DNA from: Cristatella mucedo
Lineage: Eukaryota > Bryozoa > Phylactolaemata > Cristatellidae
Length of the DNA: 64,000 bases
Direction: 5' to 3'
Assembly: GCA_009760855.2 (NCBI GenBank)
Contig: WPIO01000067.1
Coordinates: forward strand, 993,501 to 1,057,500
The translations under genes were made by a program, and so were the position numbers. The notes under the pieces were generated by a model. That model ran no database searches and was not told where the DNA came from. It was given only the letters and a program-made list of their open reading frames with translations. This document shows positions 13,001 to 28,000 of the stretch, one piece after another; the first letter of the stretch is position 1; each line of letters opens with the position of its first letter.

Positions 13001-16000
13001 GTGGATTGTGCCACCTATGGTCGTACTTCCAGTATGTGTCACGGTGATGTTGGTCGGAGAATTGGTGTCTACAATAAATATGTCCTAGTCATCGTGGGCT
13101 CCAAATGGTAAACGACTCTTCTGCACATGGACCGAATACAACGGGCAAGATAGACGCCTTAAATCCTATCCGGTTGCTGGTACTAGGTATTCATTGTAAT
13201 GTCAAGTATCCATATCAACTAATTCGTCACTTCATACAAACTTCCGACTTAATCCGTGCTTACCGCATCTGACACAGCTCGATAAAACTGCTCACCCTTT
13301 GGCACCCTTAGAGGTATCCGGTTAAAAACCTGTTGCACCTCACTCTTTTTCCGTCCACCTCACTACTGCAGCTGCCGGAACCCAACATACATTTACGAGA
13401 TCGCAACTACATAGCTCATAGAGAAATGCATGTATTAGGACACTCTCCTACTCATGCTTTCTCTTTTAATTGGCAAACACTTGCTCGTCTCACATGTGCC
13501 TCATTGAAGAACGTGGAGTGGCATTGATAGCATTAGTATAGGCCATCTAAATCCGAATCCATTTGTAAGACAACTGTTTTCAAACTCACCGAGATACTAG
13601 TTTGATTTTTGGAACGCACATTCTACGTCTAAAGGCTCACTGACACCGACACCGTCTCAATAAGTAAATATTCTGTCGTTATTTTTCTATGGCTCGCTCC
13701 TAAATCAACGTCCACCTAGCACTACTTCGATACAACTGGCAGTCGAAGACATAACGTTCAGTAATGCGATCGAGCCCCGTTACCTCAAGTCGAGAGCTAG
13801 TGCATGTCCATCGAAGGGCATTCTTACCAGGTGGCGTGGGCGTCGATGTAGCAATGTTAACTACAGCAGTGGCAGAGCCAGATGGGTTCGTAGCGGTACA
13901 AACGTATGTACCGGCATCCTCGGCCTCTAGCGATTGTATGCTGCAAAATAAAAGAGACACGTCTACTTCTGACGCAACACTGTCTTGGCTTTTACATGGA
14001 GTCATGTCACGGCCATTAGTCACCTTTCCTAACTTCAAAGCAACGTAACATTTATTTCAACGTTCACTTAGCCACCTTAAATACCTACGTTGAGCAAATT
14101 AGATTTCAGTCACAGTAATACGAAACTTACGGTCTTTTTCAAGTAGAGTAGCCTTTAAGCAAGTACATGAAGCAACACTTTTAAATACTTTGAAGGCAAT
14201 AAAGCAAAAGTACGGCATTAATGCTTGCACAGAAGAAACGTAATCTGTCCTCTTTATACGTACGATTGAAGTTTTACACGCCAATGACGTACAACTAACA
14301 AGCGGTGGCAGCATGAAAACTGCAAAGAGAGACTCGACAGGAATTCACTCCCAGTTGTCAACCTCGGTCACTCAGCCTTCTAAGTAAACCACGTTCACAA
14401 CCTCTTTCCTCTATTTTTGTCAACGACTGCCGGAACTGCTCGTGCAGTCTACTTACGTGACTTTGTTGCCATTAACGACGGCCGTGGTGGGCAGGGAAAC
14501 TGAATTCGTGCCGATCAGTCTAGTCCATACATATGTAGGAGTCGGTTTGCCGTTCGCTTCGCAGACGAAGTGGATTGTGCCACCTATGGTCGTACTTCCA
14601 GTATGTGTCACGGTGATGTTGGTCGGAGAATTGGTGTCTACAATAAATATGTCCTAGTCATCGTGGGCTCCAAATGGTAAACGACTCTTCAGCACATGGA
14701 CCGAATGCAACGGGCAAGATAGACGCCTTAAATCCTATCCGGTTGCTGGTACTAGGTATTCATTGTAATGTCAAGTATCCAAATCAACTAATTCGTCACT
14801 TCATACAAACTTCCGACTTAATCCGTGCTTACTGCATCTGACACAGCTCGATAAAACTGCTCACCCTTTGGCAGCCTTACTGGTATCCGGTTAAAAACCT
14901 GTTGCACCTCACTCTTTTTCCGTCCACCTCACTACTGCAGCTGCCGGAACCCAACATACATTTACGAGATCGCAACTACATAGCTCATAGAGAAATGCAT
15001 GTATTAGGACACTCTCCTACTCATGCTTTCTCTTTTAATTGGCAAACACTTGCTCGTCTCACATGTGCCTCATTGAAGAACGTGGAGTGGCATTGATAGC
15101 ATTAGTATAGGCCATCTAAATCCGAATCCATTTGTAAGACAACTGTTTTCAAACTCACCGAGATACTAGTTTGATTTTTGGAACGCACATTCTACGTCTA
15201 AAGGCTCACTGACATCGACACCGTCTCAATAAGTAAATATTCTGTCGTTATTTTTCTATGGCTCGCTCCTAAATCAACGTCCACCTAGCACTACTTCGAT
15301 ACAACTGGCAGTCGAAGACATAACGTTCAGTAATGCGATCGAGCCCGTTACACCTCAAGTCGAGAGCTTGTGCATGTCCATCGAAGCGCATTCTTACCAG
15401 GTGGCGTGGGCGTCGATGTAGCAATGTTAACTACAGCAGTGGCAGAGCCAGATGGGTTCGTAGCGGTACAAACGTATGTACCGGCATCCTCGGCCTCTAG
15501 CGATTGTATGCTGCAAAATAAAAGAGACACGTCTACTTCTGACGCAACACTGTCATGGCTTTTACATGGAGTCATGTCACGGCCATTAGTCACCTTTCCT
15601 AACTTCAAAGCAACGTAACATTTATTTCAACGTTCACTTAGCCACCTTAAATACCTACGTTGAGCAAATTAGATTTCAGTCACAGTAATACGAAACTTAC
15701 GGTCTTTTTCAAGTAGAGTAGCCTTTAAGCAAGTACATGAAGCAACACTTTTAAATACTTTGAAGGCAATAAAGCAAAAGTACGGCATTAATGCTTGCAC
15801 AGAAGAAACGTAATCTGTCCTCTTTATACGTACGATTGAAGTTTTACACGCCAATGACGTACAACTAACAAGCGGTGGCAGCATGAAAACTGCAAAGAGA
15901 GACTCGACAGGAATTCACTCCCAGTTGTCAACCTCGGTCACTCAGCCTTCTAAGTAAACCACGTTCACAACCTCTTTCCTCTATTTTTTTGTCAGCTACT

Positions 16001-19000
16001 GCCGGAACTGCTCGTGCAGTCTACTTACGTGACTTTGTTGCCATCAACGACGGCCGTGGTGGGCAGGGAAACTGAATTCGTGCCGATCAGTCTAGTCCAT
16101 ACATATGTAGGAGTCGGTTTGCCGTTCGCTTCGCAGACGAAGTGGATTGTGCCACCTATGGTCGTACTTCCAGTATGTGTCACGGTGATGTTGGTCGGAG
16201 AATTGGTGTCTACAATAAATATGTCCTAGTCATCGTGGGCTCCAAATGGTAAACGACTCTTCTGCACATGGACCGAATACAACGGGCAAGATAGACGCCT
16301 TAAATCCTATCCGGTTGCTGGTACTAGGTATTCATTGTAATGTCAAGTATCCATATCAACTAATTCGTCACTTCATACAAACTTCCGACTTAATCCGTGC
16401 TTACCGCATCTGACACAGCTCGATAAAACTGCTCACCCTTTGGCACCCTTAGAGGTATCCGGTTAAAAACCTGTTGCACCTCACTCTTTTTCCGTCCACC
16501 TCACTACTGCAGCTGCCGGAACCCAACATACATTTACGAGATCGCAACTACATAGCTCATAGAGAAATGCATGTATTAGGACACTCTCCTACTCATGCTT
16601 TCTCTTTTAATTGGCAAACACTTGCTCGTCTCACATGTGCCTCATTGAAGAACGTGGAGTGGCATTGATAGCATTAATATAGGCCATCTAAATCCGAATC
16701 CATTTGTAAGACAACTGTTTTCAAACTCACCGAGATACTAGTTTGATTTTTGGAACGCACATTCTACGTCTAAAGGCTCACTGACACCGACACTGTCTCA
16801 ATAAGTAAATATTCTGTCGTTATTTTTCTATGGCTCGCTCCTAAATCAACGTCCACCTACCTAGCACTACTTCGATACAACTGGCAGTCGAAGACATAAC
16901 GTTCAGTAATGCGATCGAGCCCGTTACACCTCAAGTCGAGAGCTTGTGCATGTCCATCGAAGCGCATTCTTACCAGGTGGCGTGGGCGTCGATGTAGCAA
17001 TGTTAACTACAGCAGTGGCAGAGCCAGATGGGTTCGTAGCGGTACAAACGTATGTACCGGCATCCTCGGCCTCTAGCGATTGTATGCTGCTGCAAATAAA
17101 AGAGACACGTCTACTTCTGACGCAACACTGTCTTGGCTTTTACATGGAGTCATGTCACGGCCATTAGTCACCTTTCCTAACTTCAAAGCAACGTAACATT
17201 TATTTCAACGTTCACTTAGCCACCTTAAATACCTACGTTGAGCAAATTAGATTTCAGTCACAGTAATACGAAACTTACGGTCTTTTTCAAGTAGAGTAGC
17301 CTTTAAGCAAGTACATGAAGCAACACTTTTAAATACTTTGAAGGCAATAAAGCAAAAGTACGGCATTAATGCTTGCACAGAAGAAACGTAATCTGTCCTC
17401 TTTATACGTACGATTGAAGTTTTACACGCCAATGACGTACAACTAACAAGCGGTGGCAGCATGAAAACTGCAAAGAGAGACTCGACACGAATTCACTCCC
17501 AGTTGTCAACCTCGGTCACTCAGCCTTCTAAGTAAACCACGTTCACAACCTCTTTCCTCTATTTTGGTCAGCGACTGCCGGAACTGCTCGTGCAGTCTAC
17601 TCACGTGACTTTGTTGCCATCAACGACGGCCGTGGTGGGCAGGGAAACTGATTTCGTGCCGTTCAGTCTAGTCCATACATATGTAGGAGTCGGTTTGCCG
17701 TTCGCTTCGCAGACGAAGTGGATTGTGCCACCTATGGTCGTACTTCCAGTATGTGTCACGGTGATGTTGGTCGGAGAATTGGTGTCTACAATAAATATGT
17801 CCTAGTCATCGTGGGCTCCAAATGGTAAACGACTCTTCTGCACATGGACCGAATACAACGGGCAAGATAGACGCCTTAAATCCTATCCGGTTGCTGGTAC
17901 TAGGTATTCATTGTAATGTCAAGTATCCATATCAACTAATTCGTCACTTCATACAAACTTCCGACTTAATCCGTGCTTACCGCATCTGACACAGCTCGAT
18001 AAAACTGCTCACCCTTTGGCACCCTTAGAGGTATCCGGTTAAAAACCTGTTGCACCTCACTCTTTTTCCGTCCACCTCACTACTGCAGCTGCCGGACTCC
18101 TACTCATGCTTTCTCTTTTAATTGGCTAACACTTGCCCGTCTCACATGTGCCTCATTGAAGAACGTGGAGTGGCATTGATAGCATTAATATAGGCCATTT
18201 AAATCCGAATCCATTTGTAAGACAACTGTTATCAAACTCACCGAGATACTAGTTTGATTTTTGGAACGCACATTCTACGTCTAAAGGCTCACTGACACCG
18301 ACACGTCTCAATAAGTAAATATTCTGTCGTTATTTTTCTATGGCTCGCTCCTAAATCAACGTCCACCTAGCACTACTTCGATACAACTGGCAGTCGAAGA
18401 CATAACGTTCAGTAATGCGATCGAGCCCGTTACACCTCAAGTCGAGAGCATTGTGCATGTCCATCGAAGCGCATTCTTACCAGGTGGCGTGGGCGTCGAT
18501 GTAGCAATGTTAACTACAGCAGTGGCAGAGCCAGATGGGTTCGTAGCGGTACAAACGTATGTACCGGCATCCTCGGCCTCTAGCGATTGTATGCTGCAAA
18601 ATAAAAGAGACACGTCTACTTCTGACGCAACACTGTCTTGGCTTTTACATGGAGTCATGTCACGGCCATTAGTCACCTTTCCTAACTTCAAAGCAACGTA
18701 ACATTTATTTCAACGTTCACTTAGCCACCTTAAATACCTACGTTGAGCAAATTAGATTTCAGTCACAGTAATAGAAACTTACGGTCTTTTTCAAGTAGAG
18801 TAGCCTTTAAGCAAGTACATGAAGCAACACTTTTAAATACTTTGAAGGCAATAAAGCAAAAGTACGGCATTAATGCTTGCACAGAAGAAACGTAATCTGT
18901 CCTCTTTATACGTACGATTGAAGTTTTACACGCCAATGACGTACAACTAACAAGCGGTGGCAGCATGAAAACTGCAAAGAGAGACTCGACAGGAATTCAC

Positions 19001-22000
19001 TCCCAGTTGTCAACCTCGGTCACTCAGCCTTCTAAGTAAACCACGTTCACAACCTCTTTCCTCTATTTTTGTCAGCGACTGCCGGAACTGCTCGTGCAGT
19101 CTACTTACGTGACTTTGTTGCCATCAACGACGGCCGTGGTGGGCAGGGAAACTGAATTCGTGCCGATCAGTCTAGTCCATACATATGTAGGAGTCGGTTT
19201 GCCGTTCGCTTCGCAGACGAAGTGGATTGTGCCACCTATGGTCGTACTTCCAGTATGTGTCACGGTGATGTTGGTCGGAGAATTGGTGTCTACAATAAAT
19301 ATGTCCTAGTCATCGTGGGCTCCAAATGGTAAACGACTCTTCTGCACATGGACCGAATACAACGGGCAAGATAGACGCCTTAAATCCTATCCGGTTGCTG
19401 GTACTAGGTATTCATTGTAATGTCAAGTATCCATATCAACTAATTCGTCACTTCATACAAACTTCCGACTTAATCCGTGCTTACCGCATCTGACACAGCT
19501 CGATAAAACTGCTCACCCTTTGGCACCCTTAGAGGTATCCGGTTAAAAACCTGTTGCACCTCACTCTTTTTCCGTCCACCTCACTACTGCAGCTGCCGGA
19601 ACCCAACATACATTTACGAGATCGCAACTACATAGCTCATAGAGAAATGCATGTATTAGGACACTCTCCTACTCATGCTTTCTCTTTTAATTGGCAAACA
19701 CTTGCTCGTCTCACATGTGCCTCATTGAAGAACGTGGAGTGGCATTGATAGCATTAGTATAGGCCATCTAAATCCGAATCCATTTGTAAGACAACTGTTT
19801 TCAAACTCACCGAGATACTAGTTTGATTTTTGGAACGCACATTCTACGTCTAAAGGCTCACTGACACCGACACCGTCTCAATAAGTAAATATTCTGTCGT
19901 TATTTTTCTATGGCTCGCTCCTAAATCAACGTCCACCTAGCACTACTTCGATACAACTGGCAGTCGAAGACATAACGTTCAGTAATGCGATCGAGCCCGT
20001 TACACCTCAAGTCGAGAGCTTGTGCATGTCCATCGAAGGGCATTCTTACCAGGTGGCGTGGGCGTCGATGTAGCAATGTTAACTACAGCAGTGGCAGAGC
20101 CAGATGGGTTCGTAGCGGTACAAACGTATGTACCGGCATCCTCGGCCTCTAGCGATTGTATGCTGCAAAATAAAAGAGACACGTCTACTTCTGACGCAAC
20201 ACTGTCTTGGCTTTTACATGGAGTCATGTCACGGCCATTAGTCACCTTTCCTAACTTCAAAGCAACGTAACATTTATTTCAACGTTCACTTAGCCACCTT
20301 AAATACCTACGTTGAGCAAATTAGATTTCAGTCACAGTAATAGAAACTTACGGTCTTTTTCAAGTAGAGTAGCCTTTAAGCAAGTACATGAAGCAACACT
20401 TTTAAATACTTTGAAGGCAATAAAGCAAAAGTACGGCATTAATGCTTGCACAGAAGAAACGTAATCTGTCCTCTTTATACGTACGATTGAAGTTTTACAC
20501 GCCAATGACATACAACTAACAAGCGGTGGCAGCATGAAAACTGCAAAGAGAGACTCGACAGGAATTCACTCCCAGTTGTCAACCTCGGTCACTCAGCCTT
20601 CTAAGTAAACCACGTTCACAACCTCTTTCCTCTATTTTTGTCAGCGACTGCCGGAACTGCTCGTGCAGTCTACTTACGTGACTTTGTTGCCATCAACGAC
20701 GGCCGTGGTGGGCAGGGAAACTGAATTCGTGCCGATCAGTCTAGTCCATACATATGTAGGAGTCGGTTTGCCGTTCGCTTCGCAGACGAAGTGGATTGTG
20801 CCACCTATGGTCGTACTTCCAGTATGTGTCACGGTGATGTTGGTCGGAGAATTGGTGTCTACAATAAATATGTCCTAGTCATCGTGGGCTCCAAATGGTA
20901 AACGACTCTTCTGCACATGGACCGAATACAACGGGCAAGATAGACGCCTTAAATCCTATCCGGTTGCTGGTACTAGGTATTCATTGTAATGTCAAGTATC
21001 CATATCAACTAATTCGTCACTTCATACAAACTTCCGACTTAATCCGTGCTTACCGCATCTGACACAGCTCGATAAAACTGCTCACCCTTTGGCACCCTTA
21101 GAGGTATCCGGTTAAAAACCTGTTGCACCTCACTCTTTTTCCGTCCACCTCACTACTGCAGCTGCCGGAACCCAACATACATTTACGAGATCGCAACTAC
21201 ATAGCTCATAGAGAAATGCATGTATTAGGACACTCTCCTACTCATGCTTTCTCTTTTAATTGGCTAACACTTGCCCGTCTCACATGTGCCTCATTGAAGA
21301 ACGTGGAGTGGCATTGATAGCATTAATATAGGCCATTTAAATCCGAATCCATTTGTAAGACAACTGTTATCAAACTCACCGAGATACTAGTTTGATTTTT
21401 TGAACGCACATTCTACGTCTAAAGGCTCACTGACACCGACACCGTCTCAATAAGTAAATATTCTGTCGTTATTTTTCTATAGCTCGCTCCTAAATCAACG
21501 TCCACCTAGCACTACTTCGATACAACTGGCAGTCGAAGACATAACGTTCAGTAATGCGATCGAGCCCATTACATCTCAAGTCGAGAGCTAGTGCATGTCC
21601 ATCGAAGGGCATTCTTACCAGGTGGCGTGGGCGTCGATGTAGCAATGTTAACTACAGCAGTGGCAGAGCCAGATGGGTTCGTAGCGGTACAAACGTATGT
21701 ACCGGCATCCTCGGCCTCTAGCGATTGTATGCTGCAAAATAAAAGAGACACGTCTACTTCTGACGCAACACTGTCTTGGCTTTTACATGGAGTCATGTCA
21801 CGGCCATTAGTCACCTTTCCTAACTTCAAAGCAACGTAACATTTATTTCAACGTTCACTTAGCCACCTTAAATACCTACGTTGAGCAAATTAGATTTCAG
21901 TCACAGTAATAGAAACTTACGGTCTTTTTCAAGTAGAGTAGCCTTTAAGCAAGTACATGAAGCAACACTTTTAAATACTTTGAAGGCAATAAAGCAAAAG

Positions 22001-25000
22001 TACGGCATTAATGCTTGCACAGAAGAAACGTAATCTGTCCTCTTTATACGTACGATTGAAGTTTTACACGCCAATGACGTACAACTAACAAGCGGTGGCA
22101 GCATGAAAACTGCAAAGAGAGACTCGACAGGAATTCACTCCCAGTTGTCAACCTCGGTCACTCAGCCTTCTAAGTAAACCACGTTCACAACCTCTTTCCT
22201 CTATTTTTGTCAACGACTGCCGGAACTGCTCGTGCAGTCTACTTACGTGACTTTGTTGCCATTAACGACGGCCGTGGTGGGCAGGGAAACTGAATTCGTG
22301 CCGATCAGTCTAGTCCATACATATGTAGGAGTCGGTTTGCCGTTCGCTTCGCAGACGAAGTGGATTGTGCCACCTATGGTCGTACTTCCAGTATGTGTCA
22401 CGGTGATGTTGGTCGGAGAATTGGTGTCTACAATAAATATGTCCTAGTCATCGTGGGCTCCAAATGGTAAACGACTCTTCAGCACATGGACCGAATGCAA
22501 CGGGCAAGATAGACGCCTTAAATCCTATCCGGTTGCTGGTACTAGGTATTCATTGTAATGTCAAGTATCCATATCAACTAATTCGTCACTTCATACAAAC
22601 TTACGACTTAATCCGTGCTTACCGCATCTGACACAGCTCGATAAAACTGCTCACCGTTTGGCACCCTTAGAGGTATCCGGTTAAAAACCTGTTGCACCTC
22701 ACTCTTTTTCCGTCCACCTCACTACTCCAGCTGCCGGAACCCAACATACATTTACGAGATCGCAACTACATAGCTTATAGACAAATGCATGTATTAGGAC
22801 ACACTCCTACTCATGCTTTCTCTTTTAATTGGCAAACACTTGCTCGTCTCACATGTGCCTCATTGAAGAACGTGGAGTGGCATTGATAGCATTAATATAG
22901 GCCATTTAAATCCGAATCCATTTGTAAGACGACTGTTATCAAACTCACCGAGATACTAGTTTGATTTTTGGAACGCACATTCTACGTCTAAAGGCTCACT
23001 GACACCGACACTGTCTCAATAAGTAAATATTCTGTCGTTATTTTTCTATGGCTCGCTCCTAAATCAACGTCCACCTAGCACTACTTCGATACAACTGGCA
23101 GTCGAAGACATAACGTTCAGTAATGCGATCGAGCCCGTTACACCTCAAGTCGAGAGCATTTGCATGTACATCGAAGCGCATTCTTACCAGGTGGCGTGGG
23201 CGTTGATGTAGCAATGTTAACTACAGCAGTGGCAGAGCCAGATGGGTTCGTAGCGGTACAAACGTATGTACCGGCATCCTCGGCCTCTAGCGATTGTATG
23301 CTGCAAAATAAAAGAGACACGTCTACTTCTGACGCAACACTGTCTTGGCTTTTACATGGAGTCATGTCACGGCCATTAGTCACCTTTCCTAACTTCAAAG
23401 CAACGTAACATTTATTTCAACGTTCACTTAGCCACCTTAAATACCTACGTTGAGCAAATTAGATTTCAGTCACAGTAATAGAAACTTACGGTCTTTTTCA
23501 AGTAGAGTAGCCTTTAAGCAAGTACATGAAGCAACACTTTTAAATACTTTGAAGGCAATAAAGCAAAAGTACGGCATTAATGCTTGCACAGAAGAAACGT
23601 AATCTGTCCTCTTTATACGTACGATTGAAGTTTTACACGCCAATGACGTACAACTAACAAGCGGTGGCAGCATGAAAACTGCAAAGAGAGACTCGACAGG
23701 AATTCACTCCCAGTTGTCAACCTCGGTCACTCAGCCTTCTAAGTAAACCACGTTCACAACCTCTTTCCTCTATTTTTTGTCAGCGACTGCCGGAACTGCT
23801 CGTGCAGTCTACTTACGTGACTTTGTTGCCATCAACGACGGCCGTGGTGGGCAGGGAAACTGAATTCGTGCCGATCAGTCTAGTCCATACATATGTAGGA
23901 GTCGGTTTGCCGTTCGCTTCGCAGACGAAGTGGATTGTGCCACCTATGGTCGTACTTCCAGTATGTGTCACGGTGATGTTGGTCGGAGAATTGGTGTCTA
24001 CAATAAATATGTCCTAGTCATCGTGGGCTCCAAATGGTAAACGACTCTTCTGCACATGGACCGAATACAACGGGCAAGATAGACGCCTTAAATCCTATCC
24101 GGTTGCTGGTACTAGGTATTCATTGTAATGTCAAGTATCCATATCAACTAATTCGTCACTTCATACAAACTTCCGACTTAATCCGTGCTTACTGCATCTG
24201 ACACAGCTCGATAAAACTGCTCACCCTTTGGCACCCTTACAGGTATCCGGTTAAAAACCTGTTGCACCTCACTCTTTTTCCGTCCACCTCACTACTGCAG
24301 CTGCCGGAACCCAACATACATTTACGAGATCGCAACTACATAGCTCATAGAGAAATGCATGTATTAGGACACTCTCCTACTCATGCTTTCTCTTTTAATT
24401 GGCTAACACTTGCCCGTCTCACATGTGCCTCATTGAAGAACGTGGAGTGGCATTGATAGCATTAATATAGGCCATTTAAATCCGAATCCATTTGTAAGAC
24501 AACTGTTATCAAACTCACCGAGATACTAGTTTGATTTTTTGAACGCACATTCTACGTCTAAAGGCTCACTGACACCGACACCGTCTCAATAAGTAAATTC
24601 TCTGTCGTTATTTTTCTATAGCTCGCTCCTAAATCAACGTCCACCTAGCACTACTTCGATACAACTGGCAGTCGAAGACATAACGTTCAGTAATGCGATC
24701 GAGCCCGTTACACCTCAAGTCGAGAGCTTGTGCATGTCCATCGAAGCGCATTCTTACCAGGTGGCGTGGGCGTCGATGTAGCAATGTTAACTACAGCAGT
24801 GGCAGAGCCAGATGGGTTCGTAGCGGTACAAACGTATGTACCGGCATCCTCGGCCTCTAGCGATTGTATGCTGCAAAATAAAAGAGACACGTCTACTTCT
24901 GACGCAACACTGTCTTGGCTTTTACATGGAGTCATGTCACGGCCATTAGTCACCTTTCCTAACTTCAAAGCAACGTAACATTTATTTCAACGTTCACTTA

Positions 25001-28000
25001 GCCACCTTAAATACCTACGTTGAGCAAATTAGATTTCAGTCACAGTAATAGAAACTTACGGTCTTTTTCAAGTAGAGTAGCCTTTAAGCAAGTACATGAA
25101 GCAACACTTTTAAATACTTTGAAGGCAATAAAGCAAAAGTACGGCATTAATGCTTGCACAGAAGAAACGTAATCTGTCCTCTTTATACGTACGATTGAAG
25201 TTTTACACGCCAATGACGTACAACTAACAAGCGGTGGCAGCATGAAAACTGCAAAGAGAGACTCGACAGGAATTCACTCCCAGTTGTCAACCTCGGTCAC
25301 TCAGCCTTCTAAGTAAACCACGTTCACAACCTCTTTCCTCTATTTTTGTCAGCGACTGCCGGAACTGCTCGTGCAGTCTACTTACGTGACTTTGTTGCCA
25401 TCAACGACGGCCGTGGTGGGCAGGGAAACTGAATTCGTGCCGATCAGTCTAGTCCATACATATGTAGGAGTCGGTTTGCCGTTCGCTTCGCAGACGAAGT
25501 GGATTGTGCCACCTATGGTCGTACTTCCAGTATGTGTCACGGTGATGTTGGTCGGAGAATTGGTGTCTACAATAAATATGTCCTAGTCATCGTGGGCTCC
25601 AAATGGTAAACGACTCTTCTGCACATGGACCGAATACAACGGGCAAGATAGACGCCTTAAATCCTATCCGGTTGCTGGTACTAGGTATTCATTGTAATGT
25701 CAAGTATCCATATCAACTAATTCGTCACTTCATACAAACTTCCGACTTAATCCGTGCTTACCGCATCTGACACAGCTCGATAAAACTGCTCACCCTTTGG
25801 CACCCTTAGAGGTATCCGGTTAAAAACCTGTTGCACCTCACTCTTTTTCCGTCCACCTCACTACTGCAGCTGCCGGAACCCAACATACATTTACGAGATC
25901 GCAACTACATAGCTCATAGAGAAATGCATGTATTAGGACACACTCCTACTCATGCTTTCTCTTTTAATTGGCAAACACTTGCTCGTCTCACATGTGCCTC
26001 ATTGAAGAACGTGGAGTGGCATTGATAGCATTAATATAGGCCCATTTAAATCCGAATCCATTTGTAAGACGACTGTTATCAAACTCACCGAGATACTAGT
26101 TTGATTTTTAGGACGCACATTCTACGTCTAAAGGCTAACTGACACCGACACTGTCTCAATAAGTAAATATTCTGTCGTTATTTTTCTATGGCTCGCTCCT
26201 AAATCAACGTCCACCTAGCACTACTTCGATACAACTGGCAGTCGAAGACATAACGTTCAGTAATGCGATCGAGCCCGTTACACCTCAAGTCGAGAGCTTG
26301 TGCATGTCCATCGAAGCGCATTCTTACCAGGTGGCGTGGGCGTCGATGTAGCAATGTTAACTACAGCAGTGGCAGAGCCAGATGGGTTCGTAGCGGTACA
26401 AACGTATGTACCGGCATCCTCGGCCTCTAGCGATTGTATGCTGCAAAATAAAAGAGACACGTCTACTTCTGACGCAACACTGTCTTGGCTTTTACATGGA
26501 GTCATGTCACGGCCATTAGTCACCTTTCCTAACTTCAAAGCAACGTAACATTTATTTCAACGTTCACTTAGCCACCTTAAATACCTACGTTGAGCAAATT
26601 AGATTTCAGTCACAGTAATAGAAACTTACGGTCTTTTTCAAGTAGAGTAGCCTTTAAGCAAGTACATGAAGCAACACTTTTAAATACTTTGAAGGCAATA
26701 AAGCAAAAGTACGGCATTAATGCTTGCACAGAAGAAACGTAATCTGTCCTCTTTATACGTACGATTGAAGTTTTACACGCCAATGACGTACAACTAACAA
26801 GCGGTGGCAGCATGAAAACTGCAAAGAGAGACTCGACAGGAATTCACTCCCAGTTGTCAACCTCGGTCACTCAGCCTTCTAAGTAAACCACGTTCACAAC
26901 CTCTTTCCTCTATTTTTGTCAACGACTGCCGGAACTGCTCGTGCAGTCTACTTACGTGACTTTGTTGCCATTAACGACGGCCGTGGTGGGCAGGGAAACT
27001 GAATTCGTGCCGATCAGTCTAGTCCATACATATGTAGGAGTCGGTTTGCCGTTCGCTTCGCAGACGAAGTGGATTGTGCCACCTATGGTCGTACTTCCAG
27101 TATGTGTCACGGTGATGTTGGTCGGAGAATTGGTGTCTACAATAAATATGTCCTAGTCATCGTGGGCTCCAAATGGTAAACGACTCTTCTGCACATGGAC
27201 CGAATACAACGGGCAAGATAGACGCCTTAAATCCAATCCGGTTGCTGGTACTAGGTATTCATTGTAATGTCAAGTATCCAAATCAACTAATTCGTCACTT
27301 CATACAAACTTCCGACTTAATCCGTGCTTACCGCATCTGACACAGCTCGATAAAACTGCTCACCCTTTGGCACCCTTAAACGTATCCGGTTAAAAACCTG
27401 TTGCACCTCACTCTTTTTCCGTCCACCTCACTACTGCAGCTGCCGGAACCCAACATACATTTACGAGATCGCAACTACATAGCTCATTGAGAAATGCATG
27501 TATTAGGACGCTCTCCTACTCATGCTTTCTCTTTAAATTGGCAAACACTTGCTCGTCTCACATGTGCCTCATTGAAGAACGTGGAGTGGCATTGATAGCA
27601 TTAATATAGGCCATCTAAATCCGAATCCATTTGTAAGACAACTGTTTTCAAACTCACCGAGATACTAGTTTGATTTTTGGAACGCACATTCTACGTCTAA
27701 AGGCTCACTGACATCGACACCGTCTCAATAAGTAAATATTCTGTCGTTATTTTTCTATGGCTCGCTCCTAAATCAACGTCCACCTAGCACTACTTCGATA
27801 CAACTGGCAGTCGAAGACATAACGTTCAGTAATGCGATCGAGCCCGTTACACCTCAAGTCGAGAGCTTGTGCATGTCCATCGAAGGGCATTCTTACCAGG
27901 TGGCGTGGGCGTCGATGTAGCAATGTTAACTACAGCAGTGGCAGAGCCAGATGGGTTCGTAGCGGTACAAACGTATGTACCGGCATCCTCGGCCTCTAGC

